64,000 nucleotides of DNA from contig VXBP01002538.1 in the NCBI GenBank assembly GCA_013400115.1, positions 62,001-126,000 on the forward strand, given 5' to 3'. The notes under the pieces are model-generated. The model was given only the letters and a program-made list of their open reading frames with translations. It ran no database searches and had not been told where the DNA came from. Source of the stretch: Rhinopomastus cyanomelas. Lineage: Eukaryota > Chordata > Aves > Bucerotiformes > Rhinopomastidae. Below are positions 21,100 through 33,533 of the stretch, in pieces; the stretch's first letter is position 1; each line of letters begins with the position of its first letter. A program made the position numbers and the translations under genes.

Positions 21100-21726
21100 T
21101 CCTCTTCCCTCCCTTCCCCCACCTCCATGCGCGGGGGTCGCTCCGCCGCGCCCCCGGCCTTGGCGGCGGCTCAGGAGGAGGCGGCGGTGGCTCCGGACAG
21201 GCGGATGGAAGGTGCTGGGGCAGCCGGGTGCTGAGCGGAGCAGCGCTGGACTGGAGGGGTTCGGCCGGTACCTCTGGTTCGGGTTCTTTGGGGGGTTGGG
21301 TTGTTGTTGCCGCCCAGAAGCTGGCGCTGCCCGCCCGGTACGGGCTAAGCCAGGGTTATGCTCTAGGCGAAGGGAAGAGGGTCCCGTTCGCCCTCCTTGG
21401 GTCGGTTCATCTGCGGGTTTGGTCGCTTTCGGGGAGGTTTCTGCAGCCTAGATCGTCTCTCCTTTCGTCGGTGGGCCTCCTCCTTGTTTTCCGTTAGAAA
21501 AATAAATGTATTCACTGGGTGTCGCAAGAGCAAAGGCAAAATAATCAAAGGTAAGGGCAGCAGCGAGGCGAGGGACCCGCACCGTGTACTGCTCCCGGAC
21601 CTGCCCCTCTATTTATTGGTGAGACCTTCTTCCGTCCAGCCTTCCCTCCATCCCTCTGACCATCCTTCCCTGGATCCCTGCATCCCTGCGAGTGCTCAGA
21701 CACTGGAGAAGTGCCGCCATCCAGCC
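21100..21726 (+). promoter_or_regulatory. PRKCE: PRKCE 5' leader with short upstream ORFs
   Basis: The region before the PRKCE start has three upstream AUG frames: 21127-21234 (35 codons, MRGGRSAAPPALAAA...), 21358-21366 (Met-Leu-stop) and 21506-21544 (12 codons). A strong donor-like AAAG/GTAAGG lies at 21550/21551. A pyrimidine-rich run ending in TGCTCAG at 21699 could be its acceptor, so part of the leader may be a small intron. If the transcript starts upstream of 21127, the uORFs would be expected to lower basal translation. Start site and splicing are inferred. Confidence 0.5.
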
Positions 21727-22074
21727 ATGGTGGTTTTCAATGGCTTGCTGAAAATCAAGATCTGTGAGGCAGTGAACCTGAAGCCCACGGCGTGGTCGCT
21801 GAGGCATGCAGTGGGTCCCAGGCCACAGACCTTTTTGCTGGACCCCTACATTGCCCTCAACGTGGATGACTCAAGGATCGGGCAGACCTCAACCAAGCAA
21901 AAGACCAACAGCCCTGCTTGGAACGATGAGTTTGTCACTGACGTCTGCAATGGCCGAAAGATTGAGATGGCTGTTTTCCATGATGCCCCCATTGGGTATG
22001 ACGATTTTGTAGCCAACTGCACTATACAGTTTGAGGACTTGCTGCAGAATGGGAGCCGCCACTTCGAGGACTGG
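21727..22074 (+). CDS. PRKCE: PRKCE coding exon 1 (protein kinase C epsilon, residues 1-116)
   Basis: The translation starts MVVFNGLLKIKICEAVNLKP and ends RHFEDW, matching the N-terminus of protein kinase C epsilon almost without change. It is the complete C2 domain of this novel-type PKC, the part that binds phosphatidic acid and the RACK2 anchoring protein without calcium. The rest (pseudosubstrate, two C1 domains, kinase) lies beyond the window. The ATG has a good Kozak context (CCAGCCATGG). The exon ends after 116 whole codons at donor GTGAGT (22075), phase 0, and the human protein continues there with IDLEPEG. The internal HDAPIGYD segment (about 85-92, the pseudo-RACK sequence) is intact. 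At residue 17 the bird has Asn where I recall Ser in mammals, inside the RACK-binding segment 14-21. Identification is secure; the family kinase acts at membranes downstream of diacylglycerol. Confidence 0.97.
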
Positions 22075-25000
22075 GTGAGTGTTTGTGCTGTAGGCACATA
22101 CCGTGTGCATATGGCTTTCAGTGATGCGGCTCCGGGTGCAACATCTGCCTCGCAGAGCTGGGTTGCTGGGGGCATGTAATTGCTCCGAATTATTTCCACA
22201 TTTGGTTATACCAAGATGGTCGTGGTTACTGTGTCTCTGATGCACGGGGTCTGCAGGTGAGGGAGGAAGGAAAAAACATGATGAATCTAACTTAAGGGAT
22301 TGATAATTAAGAGTTGTATAGTGACCACCTCAGTTTCTGAATTTATCTTACATAAATACAAATCTTGTTGTCTTATGGTGTTTGAAAAACCCTAACCAAA
22401 TACATCCATAGAGAGCGTTGCCCCAAATCAGCACTTGGACTGGTTTTGGTCAGCCTGGCAACCATGAGCCGTAAAAGTCCAGACCTGACCTCTGACAGGA
22501 GACACTTCAGGGTCTTCGTGTCGCTTGTGAGCAAACTGCATCAGCACTGATGCTCCTCCTTCCTTCCTTCCTTCCCCCAGATGATCTGTACCTTTATGCA
22601 CAGAGCTCATGTAGTGCTCATGACACTGATTAAAGGATCCCAGTGGGGTTTTGACCCCAAATTCTGTTGCCTGTACACACAAGGTGCCCAATACCATCCT
22701 AAATATCCAGAGGAGGAAACATGAATCTTGAGTGTTGCTCCTTTTTGCAGGCAGACACACCGAGTGTCCTTTAAATAAGATAGAGCTTAAAACAATAGTA
22801 GCTGCCTCCTTGTTTTAAATGTGCCCTTCTGCCTGCCCAGTCACTGAAATGGTACATGTGCTCATCTTTTTGTGATGTTTGATGTGATCAAGGATACTGG
22901 TCAGGGCGATATTTCCTTGGCAGACAAAGACCTCAGGAGCAGAGTGAAAAATAGTGAATGTTAATGGCTCTGAGTTTCACATGTGCTTCGGGACTGCTTT
23001 ATTTAATGGCATAGAGAGATGGCAGAACGAGAGAGAAGCACGAAAGAATTAGGCTTGGTTGATGCTGATTATAAGGTGACTAACTTGACTGGCAAAACTT
23101 TAATGTTTACAACTTGAAAATATTTGTGATGTCTGCTGCTGTGTGTAATACTGTGAGAACTGAGATCTAGATTGTTCTGATGCTCTACAAAAGCTGCACG
23201 TTGGTAAGCTCAGCTGGTAAAACTGGGTGATGGGAAGAGGAAAACCAGCCAGATAAGAGTATGCAGCAGTATTGCAGATATCTTTTACTTGGATTGAATG
23301 ATAATTGAGTTGTGCCTCTCCTGAAGTCAAGGTGCGGGGACTTCATCTTTGAGAGTATCATCACAGATTTTTAGTGAGATAAGAATAATTATGTGTGTTC
23401 CCTGTGCGAGTTTGTCGCCAAGTCTGGAAGAACCTTGCAAGCTGCAGATGGCCAGTTTTGAATGTTCGTGGGGCTGGTGCGCTGGGGTATGATCTAGCTT
23501 TGATTTGTAGCATGAACTCAAATGTCTGAACACGTTTCATAGATAAATAGTGGAAATGTAATAGACTGAGGCCTGTCGTAAACATGATCTGGGAGGAACT
23601 AAGTAGTTGAATTAGATAAATGCTAGTGTTTATTGCAGCAAATTCATTGCTGTCCAGCATCCATGGAGTGGGAGGAGACGAGGGAGTGACCATGCCAGTT
23701 GTCTGATAATGGAAGAGAACTGAGGACATGGCAGTGGATCATGGCTGGTCATCAATAGAAAGCAGCCCCTGAAGCATCATTTACCCCATCCTGTGCTGCA
23801 GATCCTTGGAGTTTAGATGTGTTTGTGTGGTACATACATCCCAGCCTCCATGTATAGCAGCTGGCATTGGTGGCAAATATTTAAGGAGCCATGCTTTAGT
23901 CTTTTCAAAATCTTCCCATTTGTCAAATGTATCACTGTACTTGTAATAGCCCAGTGTGTTTATTGGATTGTTAATAGATAGGGGCCTTCAAAGAAAGGGC
24001 TCTTATACAATCATGCTGGGTTTTGTCTGACTTCACAGAGTTAAAATAAGGCCTGTGGCCATGACATCTCTGTAGAGTCATCATGAAGTGAATAGATTTA
24101 TTGGGATCTTCAAAGTCGATATTCAAACCTACAAAAGGGAAGTTGTCCGTGAAATGAATGGGTTAGACTAAGATCTGCTGGTAACACACAGTCTGTTTCT
24201 TCTGTTTAAGATGAGGACTAATTCCTTCCTTTCACTTGTGGCTTTTAAGGCAGATTTTTATTCCCAGCTGTGTAATGAGCTAAAAATTAAAAGCAGTGAT
24301 AACAGGAACCCATTCCTCTATACTTCCTGTAATACCAAATAAATGCAGCCTGTGAAACATTCTTGGAGACCATAGAGTTGTTTTTTTCCTGTCCTTCCAA
24401 GGGCTTCCCTTTAAGTGATCTTGAAGTTTGTACCATATGCATGTCAGTGCTTTTGGTGGTGTTTGTGCTGCTGCCCCTCTTCAGCGTGATGCAACAGGAC
24501 TGGTCTGTCATGCTCTAAGTAGGTTTGAGAAAAGGCTGCTGTGCCCAGGGCAGCTCTTGTCACATTAATGGCTTTAATGCTTTCAATCTCATGTAATACT
24601 GCATTATTGTAGGGAAATTTCCATATTTACTTTATAATATCTGCACCAGGGTCAAGGTTATACTGCTTCTCCTGTATTACATTTCTAGGATCTTGTCAGC
24701 AATCCAGAAGGGAAAACAGACTTGAAAGAAATATTGTTTTATAGCTTTTTTTTTCACTAAAATGATATTGTTTTATCTCTTTAGCCAACTCACCTCCCTT
24801 CACTGGGTTTTGCTGTTGTATATGCCCTCGATGAAACAAGGGGTTTTAGCAAAACACTGGATATTTTCCTCACTGTGAAGCCCGTGCTATATGCTGATGC
24901 CATGGTTACGATGGAAACAGTGGTGATAAACAAGTACAAAGCTTGAAATTGTGTTAGCCTCTATTGTATTAAGAAAAATCAGATAAATATGCAAAAACCC

Positions 25001-27380
25001 TATTCCTTTTATCTGCCGAGCGGTTGCAAAAATGATTTTTAACCATGTGATATTCATGCTCCTTGAAAAAAATGTGGATTAAAAAATTAAATCAAAATTG
25101 TGGTTTAAAACAGTGGTTCAGATTTTAGTGGGTCTTAACCAAAATATACTTTAAAAAAAATCAATATAAATTATTTATTTGGGCTTCAAAAAAAAGTCTC
25201 ATGACAAGTTGAAACGTGGCTGCTTTTCCAATGCAGATGTAGCACGATTGTCATTTTTGCAGATTTATTGTCAGTCATGGCTACACTGCAGCTTTCAGGG
25301 GACCTTTGGATTTATGACGTTACAGTGTTTTTTCTGTGAGAACCTAAAATGCTCCACAGGGCATGCAAGAGGATGTTGATGAACTCAAGGCTTTAGAAAC
25401 CACAAATTGTAAACAAGCTGCAAGTTGTGATTGAACAGCAAGGAAATCAGGTGAAAGCAGGGGCTGGTTTTGTTGAGTTGGGTGACTCTGCTGATGATCC
25501 AGTGTGTCTTTGCACTGGAATTGGAAATGCAGCTGCATTTTCATCAGTGGGATCGTGACGGGGAGGGAAAATTCAGCTGATTTTGAGTCTTGTGGTTGTG
25601 CTTCCGTGAATTAGCAGGATCAGCGCTGATGTGTTCAAGTGTCCAGGTCTATTGATAGATGAAGTCAGTGTGACTGGAGCCATGCCAGAGCCTCCATCTA
25701 AGGATCTTAGCCATTAGCCCAGCAGTGCATGAGGAAACCTGTTGAGGCAGCCTAAGAAATCTTTAGCAGCAGGATGTGCTAAATCTTCAGGACATCGCAA
25801 CGTTTAGCCTCAGTTTCCACCAAAAAGCTTTGACAGCTTTATTTAGGGTAATGAAACTTGTTTATTTTTCTGCTGTCTTTAAAAAAAGAAATCCTTGACG
25901 CTGTCAGAAAAAACCCTAAATGGCAGATTTAAGTGGATTTTTCTGTGCTAGTCCACATCCATAATGTTGGGCATTTTTCTCTTCAGTGTTGCTTCTTAAG
26001 TTCTAAACTTTATACTTTCTAAAAGCGTCCTTTTGTGTTTCCATGTTATCGGGATCCTGCAACCATACCAGTGTTGCATAAAGCGAGTGGCACTGCTTGT
26101 GAGAGCAGGGGAGGGCTTGCAACTCCTACAAGTCCTTGGTGCCATGAACTGCCTGTGGATGTGAGAAGCAGAACTTCCTCCTTCTAGCACCTCTAACCTG
26201 AGTTAACTGAGAAGATCCTGAGGTGCTTATCAGCATTTCTGTTTGGTTTTAACCTCTACTTGTGCCATGCTCTGCTGATGCTTGGCGCTGGCCAAGGGTG
26301 TGACTGTAGCATATTTTCATCTTTATTTTAATCTGCTGGTTGAGTTTATCCGTGCTGATGGTGCTGAAAGGCTGAGGGTTTTGCTTGTGAGAGCTCTGCA
26401 TCTCCTTTCTGCCGCAGGCTGCTGAAAAGCACTGTTAGCAGGAGAGTCTTTGTTGAAGAGAAGAGGAAATTGCTTGTCCTGTTTGATGGGTTTCTGTGCT
26501 GAGTAAGGTCTGTCAGGTTTGGGGGTTGAGGTGAGGGTGAGCTGCAGGGACTCCATAGGGTTTCACAGGGTTGTCAAGAGGAGATGGGAAGTGTGAAGAG
26601 CACTTTGTACAGGTGGGAATCTTCCTCTAGCCTGCCTTCCTCCCTTTTTCTCTCCCTGCTGGGTATCGGAACCGTCACCATGCAGCTCACCCACGATCTC
26701 GTATCAATCCCTTTCTACAGCTGCATAAATCTACTCCTACTCCCTGCTAGAAATGTTCTCTCCTTCAGCTCCTGCTTACCTGCAGTCCTGCCCAGACTGC
26801 TGAGAAGCAATAGAGGGGGGGAAAAAGCTGCCTCTGCAGTTGATGCTGCAGGGAGAGAGAAAGGGCAGAGTGAAGAAAGGAAGAGATGAGGCACAGAAAG
26901 AAACCCGGAGGAGGATAATGAATAGTTGCTGCAGCCCCACATACTCCAGCTGCCCTTCTGGCAACAACAGAAAGTGACACGTGTAGGAGACAGGAATGAG
27001 CTGGCATAGGCAAAGTGACTTGTTGAAGGCCATATGTTGCTCACTGACCTGTTTTGATGGTTGGTTTTATTTTTTTCGCACTTTCCTCAGCATAAGGCTC
27101 TTTGAAGTCTTGCTTCAGATGTGAAGAAAATTGCTTAGGGCATGAAAAATGTGGAGCAGAGCACTTAGCTCTGAGTTACCCTATGTGTAGATCAGGACTT
27201 GGTCTCTGGACTGATCAGAATCTCATCTTATTGTTGCTCTACATCTTATGTTGTTCTACAGTGAAATTAATTCTATTGAAACTCTGTACAAAGTGTTTGT
27301 TAGAACTGAGTTACCAGAGTCCACAGGCATTAAACTCAGAACTAGACTTTAAGAAATGTCCAAGTGGGGTGGAAAAAGTG
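22075..27380 (+). other. PRKCE: PRKCE intron 1, proximal part, nearly free of CR1
   Basis: The first 5.3 kb of the intron holds only a short TTCC microsatellite (22556-22577) and no recognisable transposon. No exon of PRKCE is visible. A 53-codon frame behind a good acceptor (24785-24946) is discussed as a finding. Intron 1 enhancers often lie in such repeat-poor DNA, but that is inference. Confidence 0.6.
22556..22577 (+). repeat. TTCC microsatellite
   Basis: About five CTTC/TTCC units run into CCCCCAG. Simple sequence. Confidence 0.85.
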
Positions 27381-27446
27381 CTGGGTTGAAGGTTGGACTT
27401 GGTGATCTTGAAGGTCTCTTCCAACCAAAGAGATTTGGTGATGATT
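27381..27446 (+). repeat. CR1 LINE short 3' end
   Basis: GGTTGGACTTGGTGATCTTG, AAGGTCTCTTCCAACCAAAG and GATGATTCCAG show the last about 65 bases of a CR1 copy. Confidence 0.85.
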
Positions 27447-29664
27447 CCAGCTCTAGTGGTTCCATAGACACTGTGTGAATAAACCACAGAACTCACTGGG
27501 TTTACTGGATTTCATGCAGGCATGTGCTTAAATTCTTTCCTCAGCTGGGGCCTGTGTTCCAAGGGAAAATCAAGAATAAATAATGTTTAACATAATTCTT
27601 TTATTTTACTGTTTTATTATTCTTCTGCAAACCTAGCACATGCAGGCCTGGTTTCTGCTTTCCTCAGTCATCAAAACGACATCTCAGCCCTCCCCCATCC
27701 AGAATGCTTTAAATACTGCTGAAATGAGGATTTGATTTAGGTTGGAATTGTAGTACTTAGCCTGTAAGTTTGATCAGCTTCCACTCCCTAACTAGTTTTC
27801 CATTTAAATTAACTTTGGGTTGGTTTTTGTCAGAGAGTGAGAAGACACTTACCCTCCGTCCATATGGAAAGGTAGGGCTGGAGCTACCTGGGTGGAATAT
27901 AATCAGAAGTTATGAGACAGAGCAAAGTTGGAAGAACAGAGATCTTTCATGTGTCCTTTGGGATGGGCAAATTGCAGCAGTTGCAGGGGGTTCTACCATT
28001 TGAGGGGCAAAATGGTTGAGATGGAAGGCTGACAGAGAGGTTTGAACCTTGGGCTTGTGAGTGACTGCTTTCCTATTTGGCAAGCAGGCACAGGAAGATA
28101 TAAAAAGTCCTTTCAGCAATATTAATAAGAAACTGGGACTCTAAAGCTAAGAAATAATTCTACAGATTTGAAGGGGGCAGTTATGGACTTTGCACTATGT
28201 TTTAGTAAAGCGAAGTGCAAATGAACGTGATGTAAGGACAGATGCAGGATCTCTGATCATTATTCACAGTCAGTAGCTTCAATTGCACGTCAAGTTGATT
28301 TCTGAGTGTCCTCTCACATTTCTCTAAAAGTTACCAAAAAACAAAATCTTAAATTATCATTGCTGTGATTTAACACAAAGTGTGGAAGCCAAGATTCCAC
28401 ATATTTGTGAACAGCACAGCTAAAAATCCTGGTGATACTGGCACGTTCCCAGGAAATGTAACAGGGATCTTAATGTTTGCTTTATTGCCAGCAGCGGTAG
28501 AGAAATGTTACCCATTTCTCCAAGGTTTTTTCCCTCCACTGAACTCTGTAGGTCTTGGATTACTGAAGAAGAGAGACCACTTTGAAGTCTTCATTCTTCA
28601 GTATCTGGGCCTTTGGAATGTTGTTTAAAAATACTTGGCTTTGCCAATGCTAATGTGTTGAAGCATCTTCAGATAGTGGCATAGTAGCAGTGAAGCAGAT
28701 GCAGTGGTGGTGGGGAAATTAAGACCAATACAAAGGTGTTCTACAAAGGTACTGAGAAAATGGTTGGAATCTCTTTGCTTTGATGAAAATACAGTAAGAC
28801 GGCAGTTTTCTGTGTTTTCTTCAATTTTCTCCTCATCTTATTCTGTCTTCATGCTGCCAGTTCTCCATTCTTCCTTATCTGTTTTGGCTTCAAGATGGTC
28901 AAGAAATGGTAGGGTGAATTTTTCAGATTTTGAAATATCCTGCTGTAGATCTCTGCAGACATACTTCAACTCCACTTTGCTTGCTGGGACCATGCAAGCA
29001 AAGTTTACTACTTCCATAAGTCTTTGTGGTGCCTGTCGATTTCTCTTTATTTCAAGGTAAAGGTGATCCATGGTCTTTGAAAACAATGCCTGAGAACGTG
29101 GTGGAAGAGGAAAGGCTGAAGGTCACTCAAGCTGTGTCTACTTTGTTCTCTTTCTTATGTGGTTTGAATTGGATGTATTGAGGAATTATTTTATTTTTCC
29201 TCTAGTTTCCTTGGCGCCTCATAGTGCCTCGGTAGCTCTTGAACACTTGCCCTCTCAGCTTACTTATTTTCTCCTTAATCCACTTCTATGACCTTGGCCT
29301 CAGGTCTTGGCTGCCTGTCTTAACTTTTTCTTCAGTTTTCTTGTTATTACTTTCTAAATATCTATAATCCATGTTCTTGGAGATCCTGACACAAGTTCAG
29401 CTAAACTGATTTGTAACATTTCTGCCCAGTGCAGTGCCAAAGGCAGAAATGTTCCCTTGTCAGTTTCATTGGTAGATACATATGTGAGCAGACAAAACAC
29501 AAACAGCAAAACGGTAGGTAAGCAAAATACAAAATACCTTAAGCAAACACCAGAGCGCTTTAGGTCCATAGTGTGTCTCTCACACTAATGACTGGAGAGC
29601 ATACAGAACGCAGGTTGCCTTACACACCAATTCAGAGCTAATGTTCCTCTTGGTTTTTGTCATG

Positions 29665-29786
29665 TAGATCTAGAACTTAGAGACATGGTTTAGCAGTGGC
29701 CTTCGGTGAGTTGGATTAATGATTGGACTTGATCATCTTGAAGGGCTTTTCCAACCTAAACGATATATATAATTCTGTGATTCTGA
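29665..29786 (+). repeat. CR1 LINE 3' fragment
   Basis: GACATGGTTTAGCAGTGGCC, GGATTAATGATTGGACTTGA, GGGCTTTTCCAACCTAAACG and an ATATAATTCTGTGATTCTG end. It is the same subfamily type as 33419-33533 and 34676-34820. Confidence 0.9.
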
Positions 29787-29971
29787 TAGGACTTTCTTTG
29801 AGCAGTGCTCCCTGTAGCTGATATGGTTGAGGGTACACTTGGAATGTAGTTGCATTCATAGTGATTCCTACGTGATGCTAGGAGAAGAGTAGTTACATCA
29901 ACATGAGCTGAATTCTTAGTGCTTTTAATATTGTACTTCGTGTGTTTCTCAGAATTCTAAATACATCACAG

Positions 29972-30161
29972 GGAGGGTGACGGAGCACTGGAACAGGTTG
30001 CCCAGGGTGGTTGTGGAGTCTCCTTCACTGGAGATGTTCAAGGCCCGCCTGGATGTGTTCCTGTGTGACTTGGTCTAGGTGATCCTGCTGTGTCAGGGGG
30101 ATTGGACTAGATGATCTTTCGAGGTCCCTTCCAATCCATAGTGATTCTGTGATTCTATGAT
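29972..30161 (+). repeat. CR1 LINE 3' fragment, young-looking subfamily
   Basis: GGGTGACGGAGCACTGGAAC, CTCCTTCACTGGAGATGTTC, GGTGATCCTGCTGTGTCAGG, GATGATCTTTCGAGGTCCCT and the octamer end GATTCTGTGATTCTATGA. It differs from the copy at 39655-39839 at only a few positions. Confidence 0.93.
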
Positions 30162-32536
30162 CATTCATCAGCTTTGACACGGCTGATGGATGAGTTTGTG
30201 AGGGCACAGAACTGATGATTCTGGCCAACGAGCCTCCTCTCCAGTTTGGCATGTACATGTTTTCTTGCAAGTGCCATTGATCAGAGCATCTTTCAATTAA
30301 AAAAACACCGCAAAGACCTAAAACTTAGCCCACAACATTTTAGTTATGGGGGTTTTTCTCCTGATACTTCATTAATAAAGCAATATGAAATCATTGAATT
30401 TTTTAACATATAAACTGGAACTGATCTCTAGCCTTGTTTGACTGTTCTCTGGACATCAGTCTGACAGGCTCTAACGTGTTCCAACAGTTAGGCTTGGTTT
30501 CAAATGTGTGCACTCTGCAGCCAGGCACTGTTCTGCTCTCTCAGTGTTACTGATACCATAAAGATTTCAAAATCCTTAGGGTAACACAAAGTTTGCAGAT
30601 TTTAAAATCGGATTTTAAAATCAGATGTGAGGTGTGAGAATGTCTCTTTGGCTTTTTGCCATTCCTGGAAGACTGGCTAAAGTAAAAGCTTCTGAGGGAA
30701 ATCGAAGGAATAGGGACAGCTCTGGTAAAGCCTCTTCTCCCAGTATCAATCTCCCAGTAGACTCCCAACTTGGGTTGGAGAACTAAGCATCACTGTGCCA
30801 GTGATTCATAAGTCAAAAAAGGGGCCAAACATTCCGCAGAACTGCCAACAAGTTGGCAGCTCTTCCAGAGGCTGTGAAATCAGCCCTGTGCCCTGTTTGC
30901 AGACCAGCAAGCAAAGTTTTCTTCAGCTGCAGCTTTGGTCTGCAGGAACCCTCTGGAGAAGCTTTACGCGTGGATAATCAACTTTAAGATGCAAATAACA
31001 TGAAGTCTTGGAGATGTTTCATGTTCTTGATGTTAATGATATCCCCAGTAAGACAGGAGTGAAGAGCTGAAACCTTCTGTGAGTGCTGGATGCATATGTT
31101 CTGGCAGGGGGACAGGTTTGGATGTAGAAGTTACTCCTTTCTCTCTGAGCCTCACAATGTCTGAGGTTGTGTAGAAACAGAAAATTCATAGTTCTTTCCC
31201 ATAGGAATTTATACTGTAAAATCAGAAAACTCGTCTTGCTTTTGGATAATAAGGTCATAAACTACAGCATAAGATCCGTTAATGCTTTGGGCTGGTGTAA
31301 GAAGATATGTGGCATGCAAAAGCCATAGAAGACCCATAATAAAATACAAATCTGTACTTTTCAGAACAGAAAAGGCCACTTGGTGGTCCCTGGGGAAGCA
31401 GAAATTGTCTGGGTAGTGCAGGAGAGTGTTTTTTTTTCACGTGAGTCAGCAGAGAAAGAAGCTGAAGCTTAAGTTGCCAGCCCAGGGAACAAATAAATAA
31501 GATGAATGGTCAACAAAGTGAATCCATGTCATAACAGCCAAGATGACACAGAGAAGGAAGATAATCTTTGCAGCAGGCTTTATTTAAAGAAAAGTTCCAA
31601 AGTGCCATAGCAGGTCACTGCAGAAAAGTGGCTGGAACCACTTGGTTTTCCTTAGTGTTTGTGTTGATGACTGAGGGTGGCAAATTAATTTTCACAGTGT
31701 TCCTGGTCCTTGTTACTTTGTAGTCTGAAATTGTAGCAAGCCCATTACTTTATAGTTACTTTATAGTCTGAAATTGTGAGGTGGTGTCATAATTTCATCG
31801 TAATTTTGCCTTGCTGTGAACTGGTCAGACGAGTTTTCATGTACTTTGTTGTCCTGCACCTACTTGTGATACAACAGCATGTTGTCTCCTTTCTCTTCTG
31901 TGAGTTTTGCTTTTATTCCCAGTCACATAATTCCCTCAAATCGGTGAGGATGTCTGTAATAGGAAACAATGAGGTGGACATTTGATCCTAATTCGGGAAT
32001 CAAACCTTATAAAAGCCTAATAATAATATCAATGGGTCCAGAAGAAGCCTTTTTCTTTAGATTTATACATAGATCTTATCTGCTTCAGGTAGTAATGAAA
32101 TCCATTAACAAAATATCTGAGTCTGGAGAATCTTGAGTGTAGTCATCTTCACAGCATTCCTAAGGGGAAGTGTAATGGATGGAGCAACTCTGCGTCACCC
32201 AGGAGCATGGCACAAGCATTTTGGTTCTCATCCCTCAAGAATTTTGCAGTTGGTTTGAGCACCTTTGAAACTTGTCAAGCTAACTCATAATTTTGTCTTT
32301 TTTTCATATTTTTACATGTTAATGCCTCAGATTTGATCCCTGGTGAGATCAATTTGGTGTGGATTATAGCAACCACGGCTTTATGGATTTGAAGAGAGAT
32401 TCTGAGGAAATTAAGGGGAGACCTCAGTTTTGCTACTCATAGCTGCTTTGTGCAATTATTCGTTGTTTATTGTGTTTGGAGTTCAAATGAAGTGAGTTAA
32501 GGACATAACATACCAGTTGCCATCCTTTCACCATGA

Positions 32537-32610
32537 AGAATCACGGAAGCCTTTAGGTTGGAAAAGACCCTTAAGCTCATCAAGTCCAACCTAATGTCCC
32601 TAGCCCAAGC
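32537..32610 (-). repeat. CR1 LINE short 3' end
   Basis: Plus strand GAATCACGGAAGCCTTTAGG, TTGGAAAAGACCCTTAAGCT, CATCAAGTCCAACCTAATGT. Reverse complement of a CR1 end. Confidence 0.85.
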
Positions 32611-33418
32611 AGCATTCTGTTGGGTCTTTCAATCTTGTATCCATTAATGAGCTTCCTGATCAGTATAAATCTTAACAGCTGGGCTTGGAAGTGGAGTGGA
32701 GGTTTTCCCTTGCAGTTCTTTCAGCAGAAAGATATTGAGCAAACTAAAAGTAATCAGTGATGGGAATACAGATTTTGGGGTGTTATAAATTGCTGAAGGC
32801 ATTGGAATGCAAAGTTGATGATTTAGGGCTTCAGTTACTTAGCGTTTCTCTGTGTTCCTGAGAACTGAGTTCAAACTCACAAGTTAGTAATTTCTGTATA
32901 GCCATCCTAAATTCAGAATGATTCTGCAATACACTGGTCAGTGATCTCCAGGAAGAAACCAGCACTCTTAGAATATGGTCTTAGGGATTTGCTTGATTTC
33001 AGCTCTACGTGGCTCATGAAATGAAATTAAAATAGTGGCTTAAGGGAGTATACTAACAGTTTGTGTCACAGGCTTCCTGTCCTGGAACAGTAACACCAAG
33101 GACAGTCTTTGAATGTCTACCAGAACTGCACGAATACTGGACAGATCCAGATTTGTTGATTAATACCTTTGCCAGGTCTAGCGTACAATGTGAGACTGTA
33201 TCAGTTGTCATTGCTTCAATGTGAAGCAAACATCTGTGTCCTCACTTCTTAAAATACAAGCGGTGTGTGTTAGATCTTCAGCTCAAGGCTGACATATATC
33301 AACAGCAAAGAAGAGAGTATGGGAGGGGTGCCCAGCAGCCCTGAAGGGTGAGAAGGGACGAAATAATTTATCTGACAGTTTATGGGAAAAAAGCCTGCCT
33401 CAAAATTGTTTGAGTCAT

Positions 33419-33533
33419 GTAGATCTGGAGCTTAGGGACATGGTTTAGCAGTGGCTTGAGACAGTTTGGTTAATCATTGAATTTAATGATCTTGGAGGTC
33501 TTTTCCTACTGACAAATCTATGATTCTGTGATC
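33419..33533 (+). repeat. CR1 LINE 3' fragment
   Basis: GTAGATCTGGAGCTTAGGGA, CATGGTTTAGCAGTGGCTTG, GATCTTGGAGGTCTTTTCCT and CTATGATTCTGTGATC. Confidence 0.88.

Larger units (their letters stand above)
20400..21480. promoter_or_regulatory. PRKCE: CpG-island promoter region of PRKCE
   Basis: This kilobase is extremely GC- and CpG-rich and ends in the PRKCE leader. It contains a G-run cluster (20735-20780), a TG repeat (20777-20796), an odd T/A-rich island (20695-20715) that could act as a TATA-like element, and a GCGG-rich tandem duplication with one undetermined base at 20977. The start site cannot be read from the sequence. Confidence 0.7.

Noticed and set aside
20389..21497. Many overlapping frames of up to 239 codons in the PRKCE CpG island.
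   Set aside because: Same GC-composition effect; some run through the TG repeat as alternating Cys-Val or Thr-His.
21397..21726. The PRKCE reading frame stays open for 110 codons upstream of the ATG, suggesting an N-terminal extension.
   Set aside because: No in-frame ATG occurs in this stretch; the open frame begins at TTG. The protein start MVVFNGLLK is conserved and has a good Kozak context, so this is GC-rich leader.
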